The notes: generated by a model not told the origin, from the sequence alone. A stretch of DNA of 39,447 nucleotides from Candidatus Actinomarinales bacterium (GCA_004214055.1 SGYT01000006.1:1-39447); one strand, 5' to 3'. Shown: positions 9,715-20,242, numbered from the stretch's first letter. Numbers and translations: made by a program.

Positions 9715-10081
9715 GTAATTCTGCACACTCTTTGCGTAAGGTTGCGTAAGGGAGAGCCTCAAGTCTAGCTACTGGAATAGGTTCACCACAATTTTCACAA
9801 TCTCCGTACTTTTTCTTCTTTATTAAAACTAATGCATGATCAATTTGGTTTAATAAATGTTTTGTGTTTTCATCAAGGGTTAACTCTTTTTCCAATTCAA
9901 ATGCCATGGAACCACCATCAGCTGAAGTTGGATCTGGGCTTCTTTCAGCTGATGCTTCAGAAATTCTAATATTTTCTCTTTCCTGTTGATGTTGTTCCAA
10001 CATTGTTAAAAGCTGTTCACGTTCAGCTAACAGTCTTTTTTCAAATTTCTTTATAGTATTTGGTGCAAGTTTTCTAGCCAT
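9704..10081 (-). CDS. DksA/TraR-type zinc-finger protein
   Basis: CENCGEPIPVARLEALPYATLRKEC with coiled-coil N-terminus; third zinc Cys position is Arg. Confidence 0.85.
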   Translation of the reverse strand: MARKLAPNTIKKFEKRLLAEREQLLTMLEQHQQERENIRISEASAERSPDPTSADGGSMAFELEKELTLDENTKHLLNQIDHALVLIKKKKYGDCENCGEPIPVARLEALPYATLRKECAELLDS

Positions 10082-10202
10082 ATTTTTCTTGTTAATTAAT
10101 GTATCTTACTAAATATTTTTAAAAATAAGAAAATTATATAAATTATTTAATTGTTAATTAAAACAGTGTTTTTCTCAATAAACCCTTTAAAATCTTAAAG
10201 AT

Positions 10203-13200
10203 ATGTTCAAAAGAGTTGATAACAACATTGATTTAGCAAAAAATGAAGATAAAACAGCTAAATATTGGGATGAAATTAATGCATTCCAAAAATCAATTGA
10301 AAATAGAAAAGATGCAAAAATATTTAGATTCTATGATGGGCCTCCATTTCCCACTGGAAGTCCACATTATGGGAATTTATTAGCAGGAGTCATTAAAGAT
10401 ATCGTGCCGAGATATTGGACTATGAGGGGCTATTACGTTGAGAGAAGATTTGGTTGGGACGTACATGGATTACCAATTGAAATGGAAGTCCAAAAAGAAC
10501 TAGGACTTGAGGATCCCCAACAAATTGATGATTATGGAATTGATAAATTTAATGAAGCATGTAGATCTCAAGTCCAAACAAATACTGAAAACTGGGAAAG
10601 AGTAACAAGGAAAATTGGTAGATGGGTTGATTTCGATAATGATTATAAGACTATGGATCTTGATTTTATGGAAAGTGTTTGGTGGGTATTTAAAGAATTG
10701 TGGGAAAATAATTTAATTTATAAAGATTATAAAGTCTTACCTTATTCATGGGCTGCTGCAACTCCTCTTTCAAATTTCGAAGCAAACATGGATTATCGAG
10801 ATATTGAGGATCCTTCTATATTCTTTACCCTAAAAGCAAGAACCGATCACAATAAAATAAAAAAAGATGATGAGTTTCTTGTGTGGACTACTACTCCATG
10901 GTGTATCCCTGGAAACCTGGCAATTGCAATCGGAAATAATATAAAATATTCAAGAGTTTTATTAAACAGAAAACATTATTGGATAGCTACTGAGAGGCTT
11001 GAAGAATTAAAAGAACATGATTATGAAATAGTTGATGAGTCGATTGGCTCAGAATTAGTAGGTGGTGAATACATTCCAGCTTATGATGAGTACGAAAATG
11101 AATATTTAAATGGGGCTTTCAGAATTATCCATAGCGATGATACTAATACTGAGTCTGGATCTGGATTGGTTTCTCAAGCACCTGCTTACGGTGAAAGTGA
11201 TTTTTATGCTTTAAAAAAAGGAGGTATTGATGTAATTGTTGATCCCGTAACACTTTCTGGAAAGTTTGATGAAACAATAAAAGGCTTAGAGAATAAGTTT
11301 GTTAAAGATGCTGATACAAATATTATGGAGCAACTAGAAGAAAGGAATTTATTATTTAGCCGAACAACTGAGACACATTCATACCCATTCTGTTGGAGAA
11401 CTGGTGAACCATTAATATACAAAGCTATACCAACTTGGTTTGTTAGTGTAGAAAAGATTAGAGAAAGGATGGTTGAACTTAATAATAGTACACATTGGGT
11501 TCCTGGTTTTATAGGAGAAAAGCGATTTTCTAACTGGTTAGCAAATGCAAGAGATTGGGCTATTAGTAGAAATAGGTATTGGGGAAGCTGTATCCCAGTT
11601 TGGATTAATATAGAAGACCCGGAAGATTTGATATGTTTAGGGTCTATAGAGGAGCTTGAGTTACTAAGTGGTGAAAAAATTACTGACTTGCATAAACATT
11701 TTCTTGATGATGTAGAGTTAAAAATAGATGGAAAAACTTATAGAAGAACACCAGAAGTATTAGATTGCTGGTTTGAGTCGGGCTCAATGCCCTACGGCCA
11801 GCAACATTATCCATTTGAAAATAAGGACCTATTCATGGAAGGTTTTCCAGCTGATTTTATTGCAGAAGGTCTAGATCAGACAAGAGGATGGTTTTATACC
11901 CTGACTGTTCTTTCAGTAGCATTATTTGACTCTGTTGCTTTTAAGAATTGTATTACGACTGGAATGATTCTTGCTGAGGATGGAAGAAAGATGAGCAAAA
12001 GTTTAAAAAACTACCCTGATCCTGAAGAATTGTTAAATACATATGGAGGCGACAGTCTTAGAGCTTACTTAATAAATTCACCTGTGGTTAGAGGAGAGCC
12101 TTTAAGGTTTTCGGAAGAAGGAGTAAAGCTAGTTACAAGGAATGTAATACTTCCTTTATGGAACAGTTATTCCTTTTTTTCAAACTATGCTAATGCCGAT
12201 GAAATTACATTAGAAGAACTTTCTTCAGCATCTCCTGTCCACGAAAGACCTTTAATGGATCAATGGATTATTTCAACACTTCAATCATTAATTAAAACGG
12301 TTAACGAAAAAATGGAAAATTATTATCTTTATGAAGTAATTCCACCTCTAATGAACTTTATAGATGAATTAACGAATTGGTACGTAAGGTCAAATAGAAA
12401 AAGATTTTGGAAGGAAAGAGGGAAGGATGATTTAGATAAAATAAATGCATTTAAAACATTGCACGAAGTATTAATAGATTTTTCAAAAACAATGGCTCCC
12501 GTTTTACCTTTTATTTGTGAAGAAATCTATCAAGGATTAACAAATGACAAAAATAAAAGTATCCACTTTGAGAACTACCCAGAGTCAAATGATGAATTAA
12601 TTAATCTAGATTTAGAAAAAGAAATGGATATAGCTAAAAATATTATCAAATCAGTTAGAAACATTAGAATTAATGTAGACATTCCAAATAAACAACCATT
12701 GAAAAATTTAAAAATAGTCACCAAAGACTCTAAAAAGATACACCAGATAACAAATGTAAAAGATATTATTCTTAACGAATTAAATATTAAAGATATATCT
12801 TTTGATGATGATTATCAAAGTTGGGTTAAGTATGAATGTAAACCTAATTATGCTTCTTTAGGTCCAAAACTTGGTAAAGAAATTACCAAATTTTCAAAAT
12901 TTTTATCTGAATTAAGTGAGGACGATATTGAAAAATTAATAAATATTAATTATTTATATTTTAATGATAAAAAAATAAGCATTACAGATATAGATATAAG
13001 ACTTACAAAAAAAGAAGATAAGATAAATCAAGAAGTAGTAGATGATTTTTCTGTATATCTTGATATTGAAATTGATGACGAATTGTTATTAGAAAGAGTG
13101 TCGAGAGAACTAGTTTCAACAATCCAAAAACAAAGAAAGGATATGGGTTTTGATATTACTGATAGAATTGTGCTTAATATCTCAACACAAGATGAGATTG

Positions 13201-13334
13201 TACTATCCTCTATTGAAAAATTTAAAGATTATATTCTGAATGAAACACTTACTAAAGAATTCCACACTTTTGAGAATAAAGGTGGAAATAAGATTCTAGA
13301 TTATTTTGTAGATACTGAATTAAAGAAAATCTAA
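10203..13334 (+). CDS. ileS: Isoleucyl-tRNA synthetase (long, IleS2-like)
   Basis: GPPFPTGSPHYGNLL (HIGH-type), GWDVHGLPIE, DGRKMSKSLKNYPDP; 1043 aa. Confidence 0.97.
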   Translation: MFKRVDNNIDLAKNEDKTAKYWDEINAFQKSIENRKDAKIFRFYDGPPFPTGSPHYGNLLAGVIKDIVPRYWTMRGYYVERRFGWDVHGLPIEMEVQKELGLEDPQQIDDYGIDKFNEACRSQVQTNTENWERVTRKIGRWVDFDNDYKTMDLDFMESVWWVFKELWENNLIYKDYKVLPYSWAAATPLSNFEANMDYRDIEDPSIFFTLKARTDHNKIKKDDEFLVWTTTPWCIPGNLAIAIGNNIKYSRVLLNRKHYWIATERLEELKEHDYEIVDESIGSELVGGEYIPAYDEYENEYLNGAFRIIHSDDTNTESGSGLVSQAPAYGESDFYALKKGGIDVIVDPVTLSGKFDETIKGLENKFVKDADTNIMEQLEERNLLFSRTTETHSYPFCWRTGEPLIYKAIPTWFVSVEKIRERMVELNNSTHWVPGFIGEKRFSNWLANARDWAISRNRYWGSCIPVWINIEDPEDLICLGSIEELELLSGEKITDLHKHFLDDVELKIDGKTYRRTPEVLDCWFESGSMPYGQQHYPFENKDLFMEGFPADFIAEGLDQTRGWFYTLTVLSVALFDSVAFKNCITTGMILAEDGRKMSKSLKNYPDPEELLNTYGGDSLRAYLINSPVVRGEPLRFSEEGVKLVTRNVILPLWNSYSFFSNYANADEITLEELSSASPVHERPLMDQWIISTLQSLIKTVNEKMENYYLYEVIPPLMNFIDELTNWYVRSNRKRFWKERGKDDLDKINAFKTLHEVLIDFSKTMAPVLPFICEEIYQGLTNDKNKSIHFENYPESNDELINLDLEKEMDIAKNIIKSVRNIRINVDIPNKQPLKNLKIVTKDSKKIHQITNVKDIILNELNIKDISFDDDYQSWVKYECKPNYASLGPKLGKEITKFSKFLSELSEDDIEKLININYLYFNDKKISITDIDIRLTKKEDKINQEVVDDFSVYLDIEIDDELLLERVSRELVSTIQKQRKDMGFDITDRIVLNISTQDEIVLSSIEKFKDYILNETLTKEFHTFENKGGNKILDYFVDTELKKI

Positions 13335-13600
13335 GAACATAGAAAATTAAAAACCATTGGGTAAATAAAACCAACCCCCAGAATAAGAATAATCGGTGAT
13401 AAATCTAGACCAGCCATACCAATTCTAACTGTTGGTATTACAGATCTTATTGGGGCTAAAATTCGATTATAAAATTGATCCAATATACTTTTAATTTGTC
13501 CAATTGGGTGTTCTTGTGGAATTTGTACCCAAGATAGAATAATCCATAAAAATAAAGAGTAACGAAATAAATTATAAGATAATTCAAGTAAGCTACACAT
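13331..13600 (-). CDS. YggT family membrane protein
   Basis: Two TM segments, FYNRILAPIRSVIPTVRIGMAGLDLSPIILILG; adjacent to sepF. Confidence 0.88.
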   Translation of the reverse strand: MCSLLELSYNLFRYSLFLWIILSWVQIPQEHPIGQIKSILDQFYNRILAPIRSVIPTVRIGMAGLDLSPIILILGVGFIYPMVFNFLCS

Positions 13601-14030
13601 TTATTTTATATAGCCCTAATTCCTGTAGCCTCTCTCTTTCATCAGAAGGTAATGAAGAATTAGAAGGCAAAATTAAAAAAACACCATCTCTATTAATTGA
13701 CCTTAACTTTGCATTGCTTATAAAAGCCATCCCAGTAACAAAATCTAATATTCGTCTTCTCTCAATTTGGTCTTCTATATCTCTTATATCCATAGCAACA
13801 ATAAATTCTTCCTTTATAGCGTCACCAAGGTTATGTATTTCAGAAAAATTTTTTAATACTTTAATTTCAACCTCGTCCTTTGGTTGATGTATTCTTAAAT
13901 CACCTGCATATTCTTCGCTTGCAAATCTATTTTCTGATGATGGCCTTACTGTTGTTGTAGATTCGTCAATATACTGCTCAATTGAGCTGGGTTGTTTCAA
14001 ACCTATTGAAATAAGAAATTTTTCTAACAT
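13593..14030 (-). CDS. sepF: Cell division protein SepF
   Basis: IHQPKDEVEIKVLKNFSEIHNLGDAIKEE...RRRILDFVTGMAFI...FLILPSN. Confidence 0.93.
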   Translation of the reverse strand: MLEKFLISIGLKQPSSIEQYIDESTTTVRPSSENRFASEEYAGDLRIHQPKDEVEIKVLKNFSEIHNLGDAIKEEFIVAMDIRDIEDQIERRRILDFVTGMAFISNAKLRSINRDGVFLILPSNSSLPSDERERLQELGLYKINV

Positions 14031-14656
14031 TAATTAAAAATTTTACTACCTACACGAATTATTGTAGCACCATAATCTAAAGCAACTTGATAATCATTAG
14101 ACATACCCATTGAAAGCTCTCCAATATAGTTTTTATAGTTATCCTTAATTTTCTGATTAATTTTCTGCATTTTAGCAAATGCAATATTCGATTCATTTTC
14201 TAAACTAGGTATGCACATTATTCCAACAGGAAAATAACTAAATTCATCAAATATGCTAAAAAACATATCTACTTCTTCTATCTTTATTCCACTTTTGTTA
14301 GGATCATTATCTATATTTACCTGAACAAATATTTTTTGGCCAAAATAGTTTTCATCAATTATTCTTGCTTCTTTTATTCTTGATAATGTGTGAATAGAAA
14401 TACAATTTTTCATAATTTCTGATATTTTTCTTGATTGTAAGGGAGCTATAAAATGGAACTTTCCATCTTTTATCTTCTTTTTATGTTCTAGTAATTGTTC
14501 TAATCTGTTTTCACCAAATTCTCTGAATCCTAAATTATATATTTTTTCAATATCTTCAATTTTCTTATCTTTTATTACAGGTAATAGTTGAGCATCGTAT
14601 TTTCTAACTAAATTACTTATATTGTCTAAAGATTCTAAATCCATAAAAAACTCCAT
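14030..14656 (-). CDS. yggS: YggS/PLPBP-family PLP-binding protein
   Basis: GFREFGENRLEQLLEHKKK, FHFIAPLQSRK, ELSMGMSNDYQVALDYGATIIRVGSKIF; alternative start 14641. Confidence 0.92.
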   Translation of the reverse strand: MEFFMDLESLDNISNLVRKYDAQLLPVIKDKKIEDIEKIYNLGFREFGENRLEQLLEHKKKIKDGKFHFIAPLQSRKISEIMKNCISIHTLSRIKEARIIDENYFGQKIFVQVNIDNDPNKSGIKIEEVDMFFSIFDEFSYFPVGIMCIPSLENESNIAFAKMQKINQKIKDNYKNYIGELSMGMSNDYQVALDYGATIIRVGSKIFN

Positions 14657-15204
14657 TGTCTGTTGTTCGTTTTATCTCTTCTGTATGAGTTATATTTTTT
14701 ATCTTCAATAGTACATTTGTCAATAATCTCTAAGTCAATAATATTTTTTTCGCAAAACTCTTCTATTTCTTTACTTAGGTTTAAATAAATTATATTGTTG
14801 TACGTACAACATTGCTTTTTAAATTTTGTTTCTAAATCTTTTTTAACTTCATAACAGCACTCTTGCGCATGTGGTCCTATAGATATTTTTAATTTTGATA
14901 AATTAAATTTTGAGATAGTTTTATAGAATATATTATTTTCTAATCCTTTCCAACCTATGTGTATTACACCAACTTTCTCTTCATCAGATATAAGAACAGG
15001 CATACAATCTGCTGTTTTAACTATTAAAGTTAATTTTTTTTCTCTAGTAATTAAAGCATCGGCTTGATAATCACCTGGTTCGTCAATTTCTAAAAAAACA
15101 TCACTATGTGATTGTTCCATTGTTGCTAATTCTAAACCAGTAGGTATTTCGAAATCGAATGCTTCGTTAAATTGTCCGTTTGAGATTAGTTTAGAATGGA
15201 TCAT
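14635..15204 (-). CDS. pgeF: YfiH/PgeF-family protein (laccase-domain, peptidoglycan editing factor)
   Basis: TADCMPVLISDEEKVGVIHIGWKGL, ISIGPHAQECCYEV; immediately downstream of ftsZ. Confidence 0.9.
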   Translation of the reverse strand: MIHSKLISNGQFNEAFDFEIPTGLELATMEQSHSDVFLEIDEPGDYQADALITREKKLTLIVKTADCMPVLISDEEKVGVIHIGWKGLENNIFYKTISKFNLSKLKISIGPHAQECCYEVKKDLETKFKKQCCTYNNIIYLNLSKEIEEFCEKNIIDLEIIDKCTIEDKKYNSYRRDKTNNRQWSFLWI

Positions 15205-16271
15205 CCTCTGATGAAATCAGGGAGACCATCACCTCCACTACCTTCATCACCCTCATCCAAGCCAGTTGGACGCCTATTAGGTCTTGGGCCAAACCCCGCT
15301 GCTACAACTGTCACTTCTACAGCATCGCCTAAAGTATCATCAACAAGATGACCGAAGATAATCTCTGCATTATCATCAGCTCTTTCTGTAATAACTCTGG
15401 CAGCTTCATTAACTTCTTGTAACTTAAGATCTTCTGAACCTGCAATTGTTATAAGCACACCTTCTGCACCATCCATATTAGCTTCAAGTAGGGGTGATGA
15501 GATAGCAGCTTGAGCAGCATTTGGAGCTCTTTGTTCTCCTGTAGATTTACCTATACCTAAAACGGCATTTCCTGCATCTTTTAATATTGTTCTTACATCA
15601 GCAAAGTCAACATTTATAACTCCGGGATTTGTAATCAGACCAGTTATTCCTTTAACACCATTAGCTAAAATTTCATCAGATTTTAGATAAGCTTCACTAA
15701 TTTTAATATCTTTATCACTTATTTGTAACAATCTGTCATTTGGTATAACTATAAGAGTATCGACAACATCCCTTAGAGCTTGGATTCCTTCCTCAGCTTG
15801 TACTGACCTTCTTCTTCCTTCAAAACCGAAAGGTCTAGTTACAACACCTACTGTTAGGGCTCCTAATTCATGTGCTACATTTGCGAGAATTGGAGATGCT
15901 CCCGTACCTGTTCCTCCACCTTCTCCTGCAGCAATAAACACCATATCAGAGCCTTTTAAAGCTTCAACAATTAATTCTTCTGAGTCAACAGCTGCTTGTC
16001 TTCCAATTTCAGGATTTGCTCCAGCGCCTAATCCTCTAGTTGACTTTCTTCCTAAATCTAATTTTAAATCTGCTTTTGATCCGAGCAGGCTTTGAGCATC
16101 AGTATTGCATGCAACAAAATCTACACCCTTAATGCCTAGTTTGATCATTCTGTTCACAGCATTGGTTCCTCCGCCACCAACACCGACTACTTTAATTACA
16201 GCTGAATAATTTCTTGGTCTCATATTTAAATTAACACCTCTCTCTTTCGTATTATTTTTTTTTGTAGCCAT
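15201..16271 (-). CDS. ftsZ: Cell division protein FtsZ
   Basis: Tubulin signature GEGGGTGTGASP, VVGVGGGGTNAVNRM, NDRLL; C-terminal peptide GLPDFIRG. Confidence 0.98.
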   Translation of the reverse strand: MATKKNNTKERGVNLNMRPRNYSAVIKVVGVGGGGTNAVNRMIKLGIKGVDFVACNTDAQSLLGSKADLKLDLGRKSTRGLGAGANPEIGRQAAVDSEELIVEALKGSDMVFIAAGEGGGTGTGASPILANVAHELGALTVGVVTRPFGFEGRRRSVQAEEGIQALRDVVDTLIVIPNDRLLQISDKDIKISEAYLKSDEILANGVKGITGLITNPGVINVDFADVRTILKDAGNAVLGIGKSTGEQRAPNAAQAAISSPLLEANMDGAEGVLITIAGSEDLKLQEVNEAARVITERADDNAEIIFGHLVDDTLGDAVEVTVVAAGFGPRPNRRPTGLDEGDEGSGGDGLPDFIRG

Positions 16272-16343
16272 TTTATAAATCCTTATTTTGAAGATAAGAA
16301 TATCATTGAAATATAACTAAAACAATATTTTTTATCATTTTTT

Positions 16344-16368
16344 TCTATATCTATACTTTAGATATAGA
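16344..16368 (-). other. AU-rich 10-bp hairpin directly after ftsQ stop, in the ftsZ 5' leader
   Basis: TCTATATCTA (16344-16353) / TAGATATAGA (16359-16368), 5-nt loop; no U-run on the transcribed side. Confidence 0.5.
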
Positions 16369-17070
16369 TTATTTACACTTAGTTACAGCTCTAATCTCGT
16401 TTCCATCCTCACTATATATAAGTCTGATTTCCCCAGAGCATGGATTTTCAGCAATGTAGTAGCCAACAACTGATGCTTTTCTTGCAAGATCTGAAGGAGG
16501 TCCCATTGATACTTCAGTATCTAAATGGGATAAATAGAGGCCTTCCCCATCATACGTGACGTCTATGTTGTTTAGGTTTACCGAGTATTTTTTTAAAGTT
16601 AAAACAAAAGTTATTATCTCTTCGTAGAACCCCTCTCTTACCGGTCCATTTTCTATCACTACTTTTGCCAAGGTATCTATATCTTTGTCTCTTTCTAAAT
16701 AGAGATTTTTATAAAGAACTGATATAGCTGAAGGAACCTGTCTTTTATCTTCTATAGCTGCGATTCTATCAGACATGATTATATTTGTAATTAAAGTATC
16801 TGGGAGTTCCTTTCTTATAGAGATACTATCAACAGTAGGGTTGTCGTCATAGAAATCCTGAAAATAATAATCATCAACAAGCCAAATCGAAACGCCAACT
16901 AGTCTTTCAATGGAACTAAAATCGAGATCTTCATTTTCAATATATGATACATTAGAGACTCTATAAACAGTCGAAGAAAGATTAAAGAATATCAATATAA
17001 ATGTCAGTAACAAGGTAGAAAAAGCTAAAAATGTTTTAAAAGTTTGCCTTTCAATGTCGCTATAGTTCAT
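16369..17070 (-). CDS. ftsQ: Cell division protein FtsQ (POTRA-containing)
   Basis: N-terminal TM, position between murB and ftsZ, SISIRKELPDTLITNIIMSDRIAAI POTRA-like segment. Confidence 0.8.
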   Translation of the reverse strand: MNYSDIERQTFKTFLAFSTLLLTFILIFFNLSSTVYRVSNVSYIENEDLDFSSIERLVGVSIWLVDDYYFQDFYDDNPTVDSISIRKELPDTLITNIIMSDRIAAIEDKRQVPSAISVLYKNLYLERDKDIDTLAKVVIENGPVREGFYEEIITFVLTLKKYSVNLNNIDVTYDGEGLYLSHLDTEVSMGPPSDLARKASVVGYYIAENPCSGEIRLIYSEDGNEIRAVTKCK

Positions 17071-17072
17071 AA

Positions 17073-17927
17073 TTAATCAAAGTTGCCAACAAATATTATC
17101 TCTTTTTCTAATGAGACATCAAACTTATTGTAAACAACGTCTTTTACATGATTAACTAACTTATACAAAGAAGAAGACTTTGAGCCTTTTGGAGCTATAA
17201 AAAAGTTTGCATGCTTACTACTTACTCTAACTCCATCGACTTCGTAACCTTTGAGTCCAGCCTTGTCAATTAGCTCTCCAGCAGAGTATTCTTTATGGTT
17301 TTTAAATACACTTCCCGCATTATAAATCCCAGCAGGTTGTGTGTTTTTCCTATAAGTTGTATATTCTTTTAAGCGTTCCTTTATTAGTTTCGGGTCTCCC
17401 TTTATCCCCTTTAATTTTGCAGAAACAATAATTTTTCGTTCTAGATTATTAGACATGCGATAACCGAATTTAATTTGTTGTTTATCTAAGGTCTCATAAT
17501 GTTTTTCAATAAAATTATACGCCTCAAGGGAAACAAACAAATCTGAAAACTCCCACCCGTAAGCACCTGCATTCATTTTTATAGCACCACCTACAGAGCC
17601 AGGGATTCCTATTAAGAACTCTGAATTAATTAGATTATTATTTTTACAAAATCTTGCTAAATCAGGCAAATAGACAGAAGAACCTACATTGATTTCGGAG
17701 GTGTTTTCATCATAAGATATTTTTTTAAACTTTGGATGTATAACATTTCCTGCATAACCTTTGTCTGAGAAGGCAACATTAGACCCTTTACCTAATATGA
17801 AATTATCATTATCTGAAAATATTTCTCTATATTCATTAATATTAGTTTCATTAAGTTCATAATAATTATTACAGAAACCACCAAATTTATAGGTAGTCAC
17901 ACTTGAAAGCTTAATTTTATTTTTCAT
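17073..17927 (-). CDS. murB: UDP-N-acetylenolpyruvoylglucosamine reductase
   Basis: GKGSNVAFSDKGYAG, GIPGSVGGAIKMNAGAYG, GSVFKNHKE. Confidence 0.96.
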   Translation of the reverse strand: MKNKIKLSSVTTYKFGGFCNNYYELNETNINEYREIFSDNDNFILGKGSNVAFSDKGYAGNVIHPKFKKISYDENTSEINVGSSVYLPDLARFCKNNNLINSEFLIGIPGSVGGAIKMNAGAYGWEFSDLFVSLEAYNFIEKHYETLDKQQIKFGYRMSNNLERKIIVSAKLKGIKGDPKLIKERLKEYTTYRKNTQPAGIYNAGSVFKNHKEYSAGELIDKAGLKGYEVDGVRVSSKHANFFIAPKGSKSSSLYKLVNHVKDVVYNKFDVSLEKEIIFVGNFD

Positions 17928-19227
17928 CTAGATATTTTATTATTTGAGGTCCTAATAAAGTAATGTCACCTGCACCTAAGGTTAGCACAATGTCATTCTC
18001 TTTAACTCTTGATGAAAGGTAGGCAGGGATCATTCTTATTGACTTTAAATACTTTATATTCTTTGATTCAAAATTTTTACTAGTAACTCCGGGTATTGGT
18101 TTTTCACCAGCAGGATATATATCAACAACTATTGAAAAATCAGCATACTCCAACTCTTCCTTAAACTTTTCAAATTTTTCATTTGTTCTAGAATATCTAT
18201 GAGGTTGAAAAATGACGTATAATTTTCCTTTAGTAATTTCCTTAAGAGCTGTAATTGTAGCCTTTATTTCTGTTGGATGATGACCGTAGTCATCATACAA
18301 TTTGATGCCTCTAACAGTTCCAAGATATTCTGTTCTTCTATTTACTCCAGGAAAAGATTTTATAGCTTCTAAAGATTCTTCAATCTCAATTCCATTTAAA
18401 AAAGCAAGAGCTATTGCTCCAGTAATGTTTGAAACAAAATGAGAACCAATTAAATTAGAAACAATTTCATATTCTTTACTATTGTGAATAAACTTATTTG
18501 GATAATTAATTTTATATTCAGCACCGTTTTTTGAAGAAAATATAGTATGTTTATTTCTTATTTTTAAATCATTAATATTTTGATCATCATAATTTAAAAC
18601 TAAATTATTTTTAGAATTTAATATTACTTTTCTAAATGCCTCAATTAATTTTTCAAATGTTTCAAAATAATCTAAATGATCTTCGTCAATATTTGTTACT
18701 AATAAATCATCTATTTTTATGTCTTTAAATGTATTGAAAGCTTCATCAACTTCCAATATTATAGGTAAATCTTTTTTTCCATAATGACCACCAATTCCAT
18801 GAAAAGATGTTGATCCACCATAAATATAAGATACGTCTATATTGTTATGATGGAAAATATGAGCTAATAACGCTGTTGTTGATGTTTTCCCATGTGTTCC
18901 TGTTACCCCAATAATTTTGTTCTCATAAGAAAGTTTCTCCAAAAACTCTGCCCTAGATTGCACATTATTATTTGCTAAATTGTTTTTTAAAAATGTCTTA
19001 TCTATTGGTACTGCTGAAGAATAAATGTATAAAACATTAGGAGAATATATAAAATTGTCTATATCAAAATAAACCTTAACTGCGTCTTGTTCAAGTTGAT
19101 TTGTAATGTAAGATTTTCTTTGGTCGTAACCCTCAACTTTCATACCTTTTTGAGCTAAATATTTAGCTATAGAGCTCATTCCAGAACCACCTATTCCTAA
19201 AATGAATACATTCTCAATTTTTTTCAT
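17917..19227 (-). CDS. murC: UDP-N-acetylmuramate--L-alanine ligase
   Basis: LGIGGSGMSSIAKYLAQKG, GVTGTHGKTSTTALL, DDYGHHPTEI. Confidence 0.97.
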   Translation of the reverse strand: MKKIENVFILGIGGSGMSSIAKYLAQKGMKVEGYDQRKSYITNQLEQDAVKVYFDIDNFIYSPNVLYIYSSAVPIDKTFLKNNLANNNVQSRAEFLEKLSYENKIIGVTGTHGKTSTTALLAHIFHHNNIDVSYIYGGSTSFHGIGGHYGKKDLPIILEVDEAFNTFKDIKIDDLLVTNIDEDHLDYFETFEKLIEAFRKVILNSKNNLVLNYDDQNINDLKIRNKHTIFSSKNGAEYKINYPNKFIHNSKEYEIVSNLIGSHFVSNITGAIALAFLNGIEIEESLEAIKSFPGVNRRTEYLGTVRGIKLYDDYGHHPTEIKATITALKEITKGKLYVIFQPHRYSRTNEKFEKFKEELEYADFSIVVDIYPAGEKPIPGVTSKNFESKNIKYLKSIRMIPAYLSSRVKENDIVLTLGAGDITLLGPQIIKYLDEK

Positions 19228-20242
19228 AAATTGCTTCCATTAGATATTTAGTTATTTTCTCATTTCCAGATTGAATATTTGATTTATGTAAATTATTTTT
19301 TTTCCATTCATCAAAATTATTTACTATTTTTAACAATGTTTTTTCAAATTCATTGTACGAATTAACTAATTCAGCTAAGCCAAGGTTATTAAGATATTCT
19401 GCATTTAAAGATTGGTGAGATGAGGTTGTTCCATGTTTGTATGGTATAAGTATTTGTGGTATTTCTAAATAAGCGGCTTCTAATGATCCACCACCTGCTC
19501 TTCCAATTTGAAGGCTTATATTAGAATAATAAATATTCATATCTTCTATAAAATCATATTGTTTATAGTTTTCATAACGATTATCATTTTTTAATTTATT
19601 TTTACCTGTTATATGAATAAAACTAATCTTATTTAAATTGTTGGTATCTAAAAATTTATAAATAAAATCATTTATTTCATCTGAGCCTTGACTTCCTCCC
19701 TGAACACCGATTACAATATTTTGTTTTTTTCTATCAACTTGAAATAGATTTTTATTAAAAATTGGGCCAACAAATTTAATGTTTTTCTTTCGTAGATTTT
19801 TAGTATCTGGGTAAGACGTAAATATTATACCTGGGAGATATGATGAAAATTTATTTCCCAATCCACCATAAATATTTTGTTCTTGACCAAAATATTTAAT
19901 ATTAAGTAACATGCATAAAAAGGAAGCGACTGGAGCAATATATGATCCGGTACAAAAGATAACCTCTATTTTTTCTTTTTTAATCAAATATTTAATATTA
20001 TTTATGTTTTTTATTATTTTCTTAATGTTGAGAATGTATCCTATAATTCCATTATTTGATCTATAAATATTTTCAATATGTACTTTCACCTCTAAATTAT
20101 CAAAATACTGTGCTCCCCTTTTGTCAGTAATTACTACAATATTGTCTAATTCAATATTTTTATCATTTAATTCTTTAATCATATTTTTTGCTGGAAATAC
20201 GTGCCCACCTGTTCCTACGCAAAAAATTCCTATTTTTTTCAT
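19214..20242 (-). CDS. murG: Undecaprenyl-PP-MurNAc-pentapeptide GlcNAc transferase
   Basis: CVGTGGHVFPA, QEQNIYGGLGNK, GVQGGSQGSDEIN, GRAGGGSLEAA. Confidence 0.94.
   Translation of the reverse strand: MKKIGIFCVGTGGHVFPAKNMIKELNDKNIELDNIVVITDKRGAQYFDNLEVKVHIENIYRSNNGIIGYILNIKKIIKNINNIKYLIKKEKIEVIFCTGSYIAPVASFLCMLLNIKYFGQEQNIYGGLGNKFSSYLPGIIFTSYPDTKNLRKKNIKFVGPIFNKNLFQVDRKKQNIVIGVQGGSQGSDEINDFIYKFLDTNNLNKISFIHITGKNKLKNDNRYENYKQYDFIEDMNIYYSNISLQIGRAGGGSLEAAYLEIPQILIPYKHGTTSSHQSLNAEYLNNLGLAELVNSYNEFEKTLLKIVNNFDEWKKNNLHKSNIQSGNEKITKYLMEAIYEKN

Noticed and set aside
10082-10202. Possible T-box leader upstream of ileS
   Set aside because: Only 121 bp, AT-rich, with no T-box consensus (TGGNACCGCG-like) or terminator hairpin
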